A model generated the notes under the pieces. The model did not search any database. It was given only the letters and a program-made list of their open reading frames with translations, and was not told where the DNA came from. From contig DATJPT010000020.1 of the NCBI GenBank assembly GCA_035506275.1, forward strand, positions 1-64,000: a stretch of DNA of 64,000 bases, given 5' to 3'. The stretch is from Bacteroidota bacterium. GTDB taxonomy: Bacteria > Bacteroidota > Ignavibacteria > UBA10030 > UBA8401. Of this stretch, positions 8,364-16,183 are shown in pieces (position 1 is the stretch's first letter; every line of letters starts with the position of its first letter). A program made the translations under genes and the position numbers.

Positions 8364-9533
8364 ATGAAATCATATCAATTTTCTATAAAAACGATCGTCT
8401 GCTGCGCGATCTTCGCTTTTATGGGATTTTCATGCAACGGCTGGAACGGCGAGTACGGCCGGCACACTAAACGAGTCCTGCTCGGCGCGAACGAGGTACA
8501 CGAGGGATGGTACTTCGGCGGAGGCGACGACGTGGTCATCGACGGAACGATCAACGGCGACGCGTACATCGCCGGAGGAACGGTGGACGTCGAAGGAACG
8601 ATCAACGGAGATCTGATCGTCGCCGGCGGCATGCTGACGCTGAACGGCAAAGTGACCGAACACATTCGCGCGGCCGGCGGTACGATTTGGCTGGACGGCG
8701 AAGCCGGAAAAGATGTTTCAGCCGCGGGAGGGACCATCCGCGTCGGACGCAAAGCTCTTCTCGACGGAAATCTCTTGGCGGCATGCGGCACGATGGATGT
8801 GCAAGGGAAGGTATCGAAGGAAGCAAAAATCGCATCCGGTGACGCGTCCGTCAGCGGGTCGATCGGAGGGGATCTTAAATTCGCAGGAAACCGTCTTTCA
8901 ATTCCCGACGGCGGGCATGTGCTCGGCAATGTGAGCGCGGTTGTGAAAGACAAAGAGCTCGTGTCCATAGCCGACCATGCGGTCGCCGGCAGCGTCGATA
9001 TCTCCCTCCAGCAGCCTGAAAAACGTGCGGAGATCCTCGGCCTTTCCGTCTGGCGCTTTTGGCTGAAGGTTTTTTGGTTCTTCGGCCTGGTCTTCTTCGG
9101 CGCCGCGGTCACGATTCTTGTTCCGAACCAATTGAGACAACTTGGCCAGACGGTGGTAAAGGAATGGGGAATGTCAGCCGTGTGGGGAATCCTCGCGATG
9201 ATCTGCGTCCCGATCGCGGCATTCATGCTATGCCTGACGCTTATCGGAATTCCATTAGCGATCCTGCTTCTGACAATCTTCGCGTGGGTCCTCTATTGTT
9301 CGCAATTCGCTCTCGCGATCGTTGTCGCGCAGCAGATCTTCACTCTGGAAGGAAAAGAGCGGTATGTTTTGTTTGGCGCCCTTCTTGTCGGCTTGATCAT
9401 TGTCCAGATAGCAACGGCAATTCCGGTGCTCGGCGTGCTTGTCGCTCTTGCCGGATGCATCCTCGGGGTAGGGGGTATTCTGCTGGTAGTGAAAGAGATG
9501 TGGATGCCTTCGAGGATACAGGTCCGTGCTTGA
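8364..9533 (+). CDS. Membrane protein with bactofilin-type repeats
   Basis: The 389-aa protein starts with a signal or lipoprotein-like segment (AIFAFMGFSCNG; the Cys could be a lipobox but the context is weak). Residues ~50-200 are short right-handed beta-helix repeats, such as VVIDGTINGDAYIAGGTVDV and GTINGDLIVAGGMLTLNGKV, as in polymer-forming bactofilins. Residues ~235-375 contain about four membrane helices with a glycine-rich end (LAGCILGVGGILLVV). This architecture, a bactofilin-like exposed domain joined to a membrane domain, is common in Bacteroidota and is thought to act in envelope organisation. A strong ribosome site (GGGAGG) precedes the ATG. Confidence 0.8.
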   Translation: MKSYQFSIKTIVCCAIFAFMGFSCNGWNGEYGRHTKRVLLGANEVHEGWYFGGGDDVVIDGTINGDAYIAGGTVDVEGTINGDLIVAGGMLTLNGKVTEHIRAAGGTIWLDGEAGKDVSAAGGTIRVGRKALLDGNLLAACGTMDVQGKVSKEAKIASGDASVSGSIGGDLKFAGNRLSIPDGGHVLGNVSAVVKDKELVSIADHAVAGSVDISLQQPEKRAEILGLSVWRFWLKVFWFFGLVFFGAAVTILVPNQLRQLGQTVVKEWGMSAVWGILAMICVPIAAFMLCLTLIGIPLAILLLTIFAWVLYCSQFALAIVVAQQIFTLEGKERYVLFGALLVGLIIVQIATAIPVLGVLVALAGCILGVGGILLVVKEMWMPSRIQVRA

Positions 9534-9557
9534 CGCACCGAAGGTGAAACACACTGG

Positions 9558-9703
9558 CTATTGAACTGCAACCGTTTTATTCTTCTCTATCACGAGGAAA
9601 CGAAGGCGGTTGCATTTCAGGCATTTTCGATTGTGGTGGATATTCCCCTCCCAACCGGCCGGTTTCCGTTTTTTCCCCAATCATCTGTGCGACCGCACAG
9701 CAT
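9558..9703 (-). pseudogene. Broken duplicate of the zinc-ribbon gene at 10227-10415
   Basis: The minus strand encodes MLCGRTDDWGKNGN in one frame and, after a one-base loss, KCLKCNRLRFLVIEKNK in another, ending in TAG at 9558. The intact gene at 10227-10415 has CGHLDDWGKYG and KCPKCDRFRLHVIEKKK. The DNA also matches directly (tccgt.ttttccccaatcat in both). The copy has lost one Cys of the first pair and most of the N-terminus. It is a decayed duplicate separated from the intact copy by the methyltransferase gene. Confidence 0.7.
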
Positions 9704-9758
9704 ATTCTTCCTCGATAAACGTCTTATTGAACGAAGATGTTTTTAAAGGACAAAGATC

Positions 9759-10208
9759 ATGACTGAAAAATCAATTCTTCCCCCCACGTACTTTTTTGCC
9801 TCGCTTGCAGTTGCACTGCTTATGCATTTTCTTCTCGGAGGAACATCGTTCATTATCTTTCCCCTAACCCTGCTCGGCATCATTCCCGTAATTTTGGGAT
9901 GCACGCTTAACGTATGGACGGACCGGGTTCTCAAACAGCGACGGACAACCGTAAAGCCCTATGAAAAGCCCGCGGCGCTTATCACCGATGGTCCATTCAC
10001 ATGGTTTCGCCAACCGATGTATTTTGGCATGACTCTGATTCTGGCCGGCGCGTCAATTCTGTGCGGGACGTGGGGCACTCTCGTCGGACCTCTCTCTTTT
10101 TGGCTAATCATTCGGGGACGATTCATACCGAACGAAGAAAAGATCTTGGCCGGAGCGTTCGGTGAGCAATACGCAGAGTATAAAAAGCGAGTGCGCCGCT
10201 GGATGTAG
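9759..10208 (+). CDS. Isoprenylcysteine carboxyl methyltransferase (ICMT)-family membrane protein
   Basis: 149 aa with about four membrane helices. The C-terminal half has the family signature: LITDGPFTWFRQPMYFGMTL, then IPNEEKILAGAFGEQYAEYK and VRRW. In ICMT/PEMT-like enzymes these residues bind S-adenosylmethionine and a lipid or prenyl substrate. In bacteria the substrate is usually unknown. AAAGGA lies upstream of the ATG. It sits between two related zinc-ribbon copies on the opposite strand. The exact methyl acceptor cannot be inferred. Confidence 0.82.
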   Translation: MTEKSILPPTYFFASLAVALLMHFLLGGTSFIIFPLTLLGIIPVILGCTLNVWTDRVLKQRRTTVKPYEKPAALITDGPFTWFRQPMYFGMTLILAGASILCGTWGTLVGPLSFWLIIRGRFIPNEEKILAGAFGEQYAEYKKRVRRWM

Positions 10209-10226
10209 TGGGCGCAGCATTGCAGC

Positions 10227-10415
10227 TTACTGAGCCGGCTCCTGCTTTTTCTTCTCTATGACATGCAAGCGGAAGCGGTCGCACTTCGGACATTTCCCGA
10301 TCGTGTAGGTTTTGCCCGCCCCCGCCATCCGGATTCCGTATTTTCCCCAATCATCGAGATGCCCGCATTTCAGGCATCGTATCTGCCAGCCAGGGGCTCG
10401 TTCTTCAGGATCCAT
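10227..10415 (-). CDS. Small zinc-ribbon protein (62 aa)
   Basis: Two CxxC pairs, CLKC (residues 14-17) and CPKC (42-45), separated by a DDWGKYGIRMAGAGK segment, form a likely zinc ribbon; the tail is basic (RFRLHVIEKKKQ). It is convergent with the methyltransferase gene and 18 nt from it. No strong ribosome site is seen. Support for it being real comes from the related decayed copy at 9558-9703, which shows that the protein sequence has been conserved in both. Role unknown. Confidence 0.68.
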   Translation of the reverse strand: MDPEERAPGWQIRCLKCGHLDDWGKYGIRMAGAGKTYTIGKCPKCDRFRLHVIEKKKQEPAQ

Positions 10416-10754
10416 TTTCTATCGAGGAAAAATATTTTTCAGCGTTCGGTGAGATTGATTTTATGTCTTTCTGGCAGTATCTCAATTTCAGCATTTTTCG
10501 GGATGAAAGAGAGAGGATCAGGGGGGAATCGATGTAAGGTGAGACGAGTTTCAAATTGATATCATTCACAAACGCCTCACCTTCGAATGCCGAACCTGGT
10601 TCGCGCCTTTCTTGATTCCTGAGTATTCTTCTCCTATATTCGATCGGGGAAAAGCTTCCCCGGAATCATTTCCCGTAGCGACACACCCGTTCTTTTTCCG
10701 GGTTGCCTCTATGTTTCTGACTCGCCTGAAAGACAACGATTATTAAGAGGAATT
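10416..10754. other. Intergenic region with an 11-bp inverted repeat
   Basis: A 339-bp gap. AAGGTGAGACG (10536-10546) and CGCCTCACCTT (10573-10583) form an 11-bp inverted repeat with one mismatch and a 26-nt loop. No gene is supported. The promoter of the gene at 10755 is probably in the second half but no clear motif stands out. Confidence 0.4.
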
Positions 10755-11042
10755 ATGAGTTCCATCCTGATCCAGTTGTGCCCCCTTTGCGGCAAACCTT
10801 CCGAGGCCGTGGTGATCGATCCCTCGCGAAGGAAGTTGATCAAATGCAAAACCTGCAGTGAATTTGCGATTACGAGGGAAGCCGAAAAGCATCCGCGCCT
10901 GTCGTACTCCGATATCCACAAAGAATTATCGCTGACGGCAAAAAACATCTCAAAGAATCGCATCCTCAATATCTCTGTCGAGAGAAAGGCGCTCATCGTA
11001 AACGATGTTCTGCGATCATCTCTCGTGGACAACACTGGTTAA
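10755..11042 (+). CDS. Small zinc-finger-like protein (95 aa)
   Basis: The N-terminal half has two CxxC pairs (LCPLCGK at 8-14 and IKCKTCSEF near 30-36) forming a likely zinc ribbon. The second half is helical and basic (LTAKNISKNRILNISVERKA). The ATG is preceded by AAGAGGAATT. It is convergent with the hybrid kinase gene, 36 bp away. No family recognised. It could be a nucleic-acid-binding or adaptor protein. Confidence 0.62.
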   Translation: MSSILIQLCPLCGKPSEAVVIDPSRRKLIKCKTCSEFAITREAEKHPRLSYSDIHKELSLTAKNISKNRILNISVERKALIVNDVLRSSLVDNTG

Positions 11043-11078
11043 CGGACAGAATTTTCTCCTCCAAGATTTCGTACGAGA

Positions 11079-12791
11079 TCAATCCACCGTCAGCGAATCC
11101 GGGACCAATTTCTTTACAGGGCCATTTTCGCGGAGAATGGAGTTTATTCTTTCCGAAAGTTCTCGTGCGTTGAACGGTTTGCGAATGAGCCCTAGAGCTC
11201 CTTCATCGATGACATTCTTAAACTTCTCGTTATCGGTGAATCCGCTCGCGAAAAGCACTCTGGCCGTATTGTCTATCGCTTTCATCTCGCGAAAGGTTTG
11301 CCTCCCATCCATGCCGGGCATCGCCATATCGAGTAAGACCATGTCGATCTGAGCGTGCCTGGCACGGTAAATGTCCACCGCGCGAAACCCGCTCGAAGCA
11401 GTGAGCACGCGGTATCCCAATCCGACAAGCATCTCTGCGTTGGGTTCCAGCAGCAATTCTTCGTCGTCGACGATCAGGATCGTCCCGCTCCCCTTTACCA
11501 CCCTGCCCTGCGCTGGAGCCGTCTCGATATACGTTCCCCGTTCGGACGGTTTGAAATAGAGGTGAAAAACCGTCCCCTTTCCTACTTCGCTGTAGACCTG
11601 GATTGTCCCCCCGTGCCGCTCGACGATTCCGTGGACGACCGAGAGCCCCAGCCCTGTCCCCTTGCCGACTTTTTTTGTCGTGAAGAAAGGGTCGAAAATG
11701 CGCTGCAGGTTTTCCTGGGGAATCCCGCACCCGGTATCCTGCACAACAAGCCTGAGGTAGGATCCAGGGGCAAAAAGCGGGTGCTGTTTGCAATACGGCC
11801 AATCAACCACAGCGCTTTCAGTCGAGATCGTAAGCGTACCTCCTTCCGGCATTGCATCCCGCGCATTGATAGCAAGATTCATAATTACCTGTTGCAGTTG
11901 CGTTTCGTCTCCTTCGATCGTCGGAAGGTTTTCGTCCAGCTTGACGTCAACGTTGATGTTTTTTCCGATTGAGCGTTCCAGAATCCGCAGCATGTCGTGG
12001 ACGATCTTGTTGAGCGAGGTGCATTTCACATCGATCACATTCTTCTGAGAGAATTGAAGAAGCTGTTTGATGAGGTCCGCCGACCGCTCGATCGCGCTTC
12101 CGGTCATGTCGCAATATTTTACAAGGGGGGAGCCAAATGGAAGTTTCGTTTTCAGGAGATAGGTGCTCGACTCGATGACCGCAAGCATGTTGTTGAAGTC
12201 ATGCGCCACGCCGGCTGCCAATGTCCCTATGCTTGCCATTTTTTCGGAATGAAGAAGCTGCTGCTCGGTCTTGCGAAGGTTTGCCAACGCTTCTTTGAGC
12301 TGAGAGTTCACTTCTTCAAGCTCAAGCCCTTTTTCTTCGAGCCGCTGGATTTGTTCTGTGATGTTGCGCCGCTGGTCCGAAAGAACCTGAGCAATTGAAA
12401 GCAAGCCGAGGTACAATCCATCTTTGATCACAACGATGTCTTCATACAGCATATCCTGTTCCCGTTCCAGCGCACGTTCAACAATCTCCCCAATTGTGCA
12501 GTGCGATTCGACAAAAAGAAAATCGCGCAGCATCAATGCGGTCACCGGACGCTTTTGATACACGGCGTAACCGAATTGTGTGGACAAGAGGTCGTTGACC
12601 CGGCGGTATGAGAGAAACCCGATTGGGGCGCCGGCTTCCGTCACCACAAGCGACTTGCTCTTATACTGTCCAAAAAGCGGCTGAAGTTGCTCCCCGAGAA
12701 GCTTGGATTCAACGGAAGGAATGTAATGAATGATTTCATCGAGAGGAGTATTATTATTTGCCATCACAGATTCATCGTCAATTGAGTTCAT
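11079..12791 (-). CDS. Hybrid histidine kinase with N-terminal CBS pair and C-terminal receiver
   Basis: A 570-aa cytoplasmic signalling protein with no membrane helices. Domains: a CBS-like pair (about 15-140; SLVVTEAGAPIGFLSYRRVN and IVVIKDGLYLGLLSIAQVL), a coiled coil (140-185), the HisKA dimerisation helix with phospho-acceptor His197 (GVAHDFNNMLAVIE), the HATPase with N-box (NLAINARDAMPEGG) and G-boxes (DTGCGIPQ, GKGTGLGLS), and a receiver with an intact phospho-site (MVLLDMAMPGMDG) and Lys (IRKPF). It has no DNA-binding output, so it must pass phosphate to another protein or act by protein contact. CBS pairs usually bind adenine nucleotides, suggesting sensing of energy state. No cognate regulator lies next to it. 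Confidence 0.9.
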   Translation of the reverse strand: MNSIDDESVMANNNTPLDEIIHYIPSVESKLLGEQLQPLFGQYKSKSLVVTEAGAPIGFLSYRRVNDLLSTQFGYAVYQKRPVTALMLRDFLFVESHCTIGEIVERALEREQDMLYEDIVVIKDGLYLGLLSIAQVLSDQRRNITEQIQRLEEKGLELEEVNSQLKEALANLRKTEQQLLHSEKMASIGTLAAGVAHDFNNMLAVIESSTYLLKTKLPFGSPLVKYCDMTGSAIERSADLIKQLLQFSQKNVIDVKCTSLNKIVHDMLRILERSIGKNINVDVKLDENLPTIEGDETQLQQVIMNLAINARDAMPEGGTLTISTESAVVDWPYCKQHPLFAPGSYLRLVVQDTGCGIPQENLQRIFDPFFTTKKVGKGTGLGLSVVHGIVERHGGTIQVYSEVGKGTVFHLYFKPSERGTYIETAPAQGRVVKGSGTILIVDDEELLLEPNAEMLVGLGYRVLTASSGFRAVDIYRARHAQIDMVLLDMAMPGMDGRQTFREMKAIDNTARVLFASGFTDNEKFKNVIDEGALGLIRKPFNARELSERINSILRENGPVKKLVPDSLTVD

Positions 12792-13184
12792 AGTAGGTCA
12801 ATCTTTTTCAAGTGGAAGAGTTCAGTGGAATAACATGCCAGTATACCAGCAGCATATTATGAGAGTATTACGACGCGGTTGGCTTTTCAATAAAAAAACA
12901 TTCACACTTCTTCTCGAACCGTCCTCCATAGAGCCGTCAAAAAAAAGACTGCTCGGTTTTCCTGAAAACGTGTAATACTCCGCATGGCTAAAGATAACCA
13001 ACGCACAACACGGCGGGATTGAACTTTTCTACTTGATGCATTTTGATAGACATCGTTCTCCTTGTCAAAGAATTATCTTTACATTAATTCTCTAAGTGAT
13101 GGCACCCGTTGTGGAAATCTCCTCTAAGAAATATTATCTTACCGTAGTCCCGCGTCAGACTATCGATCGAAAAAGGAGGCTCTC
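12792..13184. other. Divergent intergenic region
   Basis: 393 bp between the hybrid kinase (minus) and the LamG protein (plus). It must hold both promoters. AT-rich stretches are present but no convincing -35/-10 pair was identified. No small gene or hairpin is supported. Confidence 0.4.
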
Positions 13185-14186
13185 ATGAAGAAATTAGTTC
13201 TTTCTCTTTTATCAGCGGCAATTACCTTCAGCCTCGGATTCGCTCAAGCGCCAACGAACGGATTGATTGCATATTTTCCGTTCAACGGCAATGCCAATGA
13301 CGAGAGCGGAATCGGCTACAACGGATCGGTGAACAATGCTGTGCTGACGGCCGACCGTTTCGGAAATGCGAACAAGGCATACGAATTCAATGGGACCAGC
13401 AGCTCGATTACGACAAACTTGTCTCTGTTGAATAATTTCTCTGGATTAACGGCGACAGGCTGGATATACCCCGAATCTCTTGGAGTGAGAATAGGTTTCT
13501 TCGGTCAGAACGATCTCTTCGAGTTTGGATTTTTGGATACGGCGAACATGGACGCGTGGCTGGACCGGATAGGAAAAGGGGTATTGGTTTCCACCTCCGG
13601 AATGGTTAGCGGTTGGCACATGGTAACGGCGGTTGCTGATTCGGATTCTCTCTGGTTCTATGTCGACGGCATTATGAAAAAGTCAACGCCGACGTCGGCC
13701 GCATCGTTCGGCAGCACGAAGTATTATTTCAACATCGGCGGGGGAGGCATCTTCGACCCGACCGGGAACTTTTTCTTAGGCGCTATCGACGATATTCGTA
13801 TCTATAACCGCGCTTTGACTCGCGCAGAAATCGATACGCTGTTTCACGAAGGGGGTTGGCACCTTTCGTCCACAGTTGTGAAATCAGCAATGTCGACGGT
13901 TCCGGACAACTTCGTTTTGTATCAATCATATCCCAACCCATTTAATCCGTCGACGACCATCCGCTTCGATATCCCAGAGCAAAGCCCTATTCGTCTCACA
14001 ATTTTCAATATTCTGGGACAAGAAGTAGCGGAATTAGCGAATGAAATTGCTGGCCCTGGATCATTTACTAAGTCCTGGAATGCCAGCGCTCCCTCCGGCA
14101 TTTATTTTTACCAAATCACTGTCCTGCCTGCATCCAATTCGAATAAGAAGTACACAGATACGAAGAAAATGCTGCTGCTAAAATAG
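13185..14186 (+). CDS. Secreted LamG-domain protein with T9SS sorting domain
   Basis: 333 aa. A signal peptide (KKLVLSLLSAAITFSLGFAQ) is followed by a LamG/concanavalin-like lectin fold (about 25-215; LIAYFPFNGNANDESG, DRFGNANKAYEFNGTSS, IDDIRIYNRALTRAEID), then a T9SS C-terminal domain (about 245-333; YQSYPNPFNPSTTIRFDIP, ILGQEVAEL, SGIYFYQI, TKKMLLLK). The T9SS exports it across the outer membrane. LamG domains commonly bind sugars or proteins. A strong AAAGGAGG site precedes the ATG. It is a single-gene unit. Confidence 0.88.
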   Translation: MKKLVLSLLSAAITFSLGFAQAPTNGLIAYFPFNGNANDESGIGYNGSVNNAVLTADRFGNANKAYEFNGTSSSITTNLSLLNNFSGLTATGWIYPESLGVRIGFFGQNDLFEFGFLDTANMDAWLDRIGKGVLVSTSGMVSGWHMVTAVADSDSLWFYVDGIMKKSTPTSAASFGSTKYYFNIGGGGIFDPTGNFFLGAIDDIRIYNRALTRAEIDTLFHEGGWHLSSTVVKSAMSTVPDNFVLYQSYPNPFNPSTTIRFDIPEQSPIRLTIFNILGQEVAELANEIAGPGSFTKSWNASAPSGIYFYQITVLPASNSNKKYTDTKKMLLLK

Positions 14187-14416
14187 TTTTTGACCAGCTG
14201 CGCGCCAAATAACGACCTCTTCGCCATCGTCGTGTAGCGCTTAATGTTCGGCGCTCCAACCATTCCTGGCCCTTTGAGCACGGTCAATCCCCTCGTGTAT
14301 CGAATTTCCCCGCAACAAATCCCCCCAAATCCCGTTCAAACAGCAGCAGTCCTGCAAACATCTAGTCGTTGCTACCGGGGCGTCACCCACAGAACAAAAA
14401 GAAAGCAGAGGGTCTC

Positions 14417-15079
14417 ATGAGTACAGTTTTCGGTTTCGGTGAACATGTGGAAGGCTATGCCATTCCTGTCCTCAATGAACGGGAAATTCGCGCGTCGGCC
14501 GGATTATTGTTTGTAGCAGTGTTCATGTCGTTGATCATGATCCTTTTCAAGCAGAATTTCATCCTCGTCAAGTACGTGCTGACGTTCTTCCTGACTGATT
14601 TTCTCATCCGCGTTTTTATTAACCCGAAATATTCGCCAACACTGATCATCGGACGTCTGATCGTCCGGAATCAGGTGCCGGAGTACGTCGGTGCTCAGCA
14701 GAAGAAATTTGCCTGGATGATCGGTCTCGCGATATCGGCCGTTATGTTCATCTTTCTGGTGATCGTCAACGCCTTCAGCCCGATCACGGGAAGCCTGTGT
14801 CTCGTCTGTTTGGCGTTCTTATTTTTTGAATCGGCCTTCGGCATCTGCTTGGGATGCAAGGTGTATTCATTTTTCTACAAGGAAAAAGCGCAATATTGTC
14901 CCGGCGAGGTATGCGACGTAAAGTCGAAGCATGAAATTCAAAAGACGTCGATGGCCCAGTTCCTCGTTCTTCTCGGATTCGTCGGTTTTATCTTCCTGAC
15001 AAGTTCCTTGTTGAACGATACTTTCAGCAAGAGGCCGTACGACTTATTCGGCATCTATTCGTCTGCACAAGCGAAATAA
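14417..15079 (+). CDS. DUF4395-family inner-membrane protein
   Basis: 220 aa from the ATG at 14417, which has AGAGGG upstream; the frame stays open to 14369 but without support. Four or more membrane helices are visible (SAGLLFVAVFMSLIMILF, FAWMIGLAISAVMFIFLVIV, the FGICLGCKVYSFF segment, and FLVLLGFVGFIFLTSSLL). The pattern R-x-Q-x-P..VGAQQKKFAW and FGICLGCK, followed by CPGEVCD, fits DUF4395. The CxxxxC and C-x-C-like residues may bind metal or form disulfides. Members often occur beside thioredoxin or rhodanese-type genes, but there is none adjacent here. Function unknown. Confidence 0.8.
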   Translation: MSTVFGFGEHVEGYAIPVLNEREIRASAGLLFVAVFMSLIMILFKQNFILVKYVLTFFLTDFLIRVFINPKYSPTLIIGRLIVRNQVPEYVGAQQKKFAWMIGLAISAVMFIFLVIVNAFSPITGSLCLVCLAFLFFESAFGICLGCKVYSFFYKEKAQYCPGEVCDVKSKHEIQKTSMAQFLVLLGFVGFIFLTSSLLNDTFSKRPYDLFGIYSSAQAK

Positions 15080-15112
15080 TACGGGAGAAGCCCTGGCGGA
15101 AAACCCGGAAGA

Positions 15113-15967
15113 TCAACCGAAGCGGCTGATGAGGTCGTGCACCCAGCCAATGCTCTCCGGGTATTCCGCGCAGTCCAACACGAATTCCTGCCCGCGGCTG
15201 ACCGAATCAAGATAACAGTACTGGCCGCCGCGCGACCAGCGGTTGATTTCCCCGTGATATGTCAGGGGTTTCGCTCCTTCCCGGGGATAGAACCACTTCG
15301 GAAGTCGCCAGTCGTTGACTTTATCCCCGTCGGGATTCGTCAGCTGCAGATCGGCGCCAAAGGATCTGAATATTCCCGCGCCTGTATGCTCTGTTTTCAT
15401 CCCCGGAAGGTTGAGAAACTGCTTGGCAAGATACAACGTATAATTGCTTTCTTTATGCTTCTTATAATGGAGATTGTAGTGAACCCACTGAAAGTCTTTT
15501 TCATGGTCAGTGTTCACTTCAATAGCCGCATCGGCCTGCATCCATCCCCACATCACATGCCGCTCCCGGTCGTTGTGGTTGAACACCATCTCCCCCCCTA
15601 CATTGAGGACGTTCTGAAACGGCCCGAAGAAGATGAAGAGGTCGTTCGCGCCGACCCCCTCTTTCTTTAGATGATCCTGCGAAACACCAGCTTGTCCGAA
15701 GAAAGACCTCCATTCGCTCCCTCGGTCCAGACTGTCGGAGACGAGGTCGGGATCAAGATGAGCCCGGTCGTCGGAAGTCATCGCTCCCCTTGAGAGTGCG
15801 GCCACAAGTCCTCCCAAATCATAACCGTTCATACGCACGTCGCCGTATTTAATGCGGGACTGTTTGTCGGGAACGGGGAGCGGCACCATCTTGCCGTTGG
15901 AGAAGATCGGGCTCGGGAATCCCCCCGACCGCGAATCGAGGCCCTTCCTGCTGAGGATAATTTTCAC
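15113..15967 (-). CDS. Nmad3-family protein (nucleotide modification associated domain 3)
   Basis: 284 aa, cytoplasmic. The N-terminus MKIILSRKGLDSRSGGFPSP followed by LPVPDKQSRIKYGDV, then DDRAHLDPDL, FFGQAGVSQDHLKKEGVG, NDLFIFFGPF and RHVMWGWMQAD, is the signature of Nmad3 as I remember it, a domain predicted from genome context to act in modification or recognition of modified nucleotides, often in phages and defence islands. Here it has no obvious phage, restriction or modification neighbour and lies after the galactan operon terminator. Family assignment is fairly sure; biochemical role is unknown. Confidence 0.82.
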   Translation of the reverse strand: MKIILSRKGLDSRSGGFPSPIFSNGKMVPLPVPDKQSRIKYGDVRMNGYDLGGLVAALSRGAMTSDDRAHLDPDLVSDSLDRGSEWRSFFGQAGVSQDHLKKEGVGANDLFIFFGPFQNVLNVGGEMVFNHNDRERHVMWGWMQADAAIEVNTDHEKDFQWVHYNLHYKKHKESNYTLYLAKQFLNLPGMKTEHTGAGIFRSFGADLQLTNPDGDKVNDWRLPKWFYPREGAKPLTYHGEINRWSRGGQYCYLDSVSRGQEFVLDCAEYPESIGWVHDLISRFG

Positions 15968-16113
15968 GTGAGGTCGATGTTGTGTTGTGTACCGTCCAGC
16001 TGCTGGAGCCGGACAAGGATAAAATTCCCTCTTCCAATTCTGTTGGTTGATTCGCCCGTAAATATATCACTGTTTACGGGCATTATCAATTTCCCCGCTT
16101 GGACTGCGCGAAA

Positions 16114-16148
16114 CAAAAAAACCCAGCAGCCATCCCGCCGGGTTTTTG
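16114..16148 (-). terminator. Rho-independent terminator of the galactan operon
   Basis: Read on the minus strand, AAAAACCC ... GGGTTTTTTT forms an 8-bp stem around a GC-rich loop and ends in seven T. It lies 36 nt after the GH2 stop and before the Nmad3 gene. Its A-rich other side allows some termination in the opposite direction. Confidence 0.8.
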
Positions 16149-16183
16149 CTTTTCGCCTTCTTCTGAGTGACATGGAGCGCACA

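Noticed and set aside
8375..9226. 283-codon open frame on the minus strand
   Set aside because: Antisense to the bactofilin-repeat gene; low-complexity Pro/Ser-rich product caused by the repeats.
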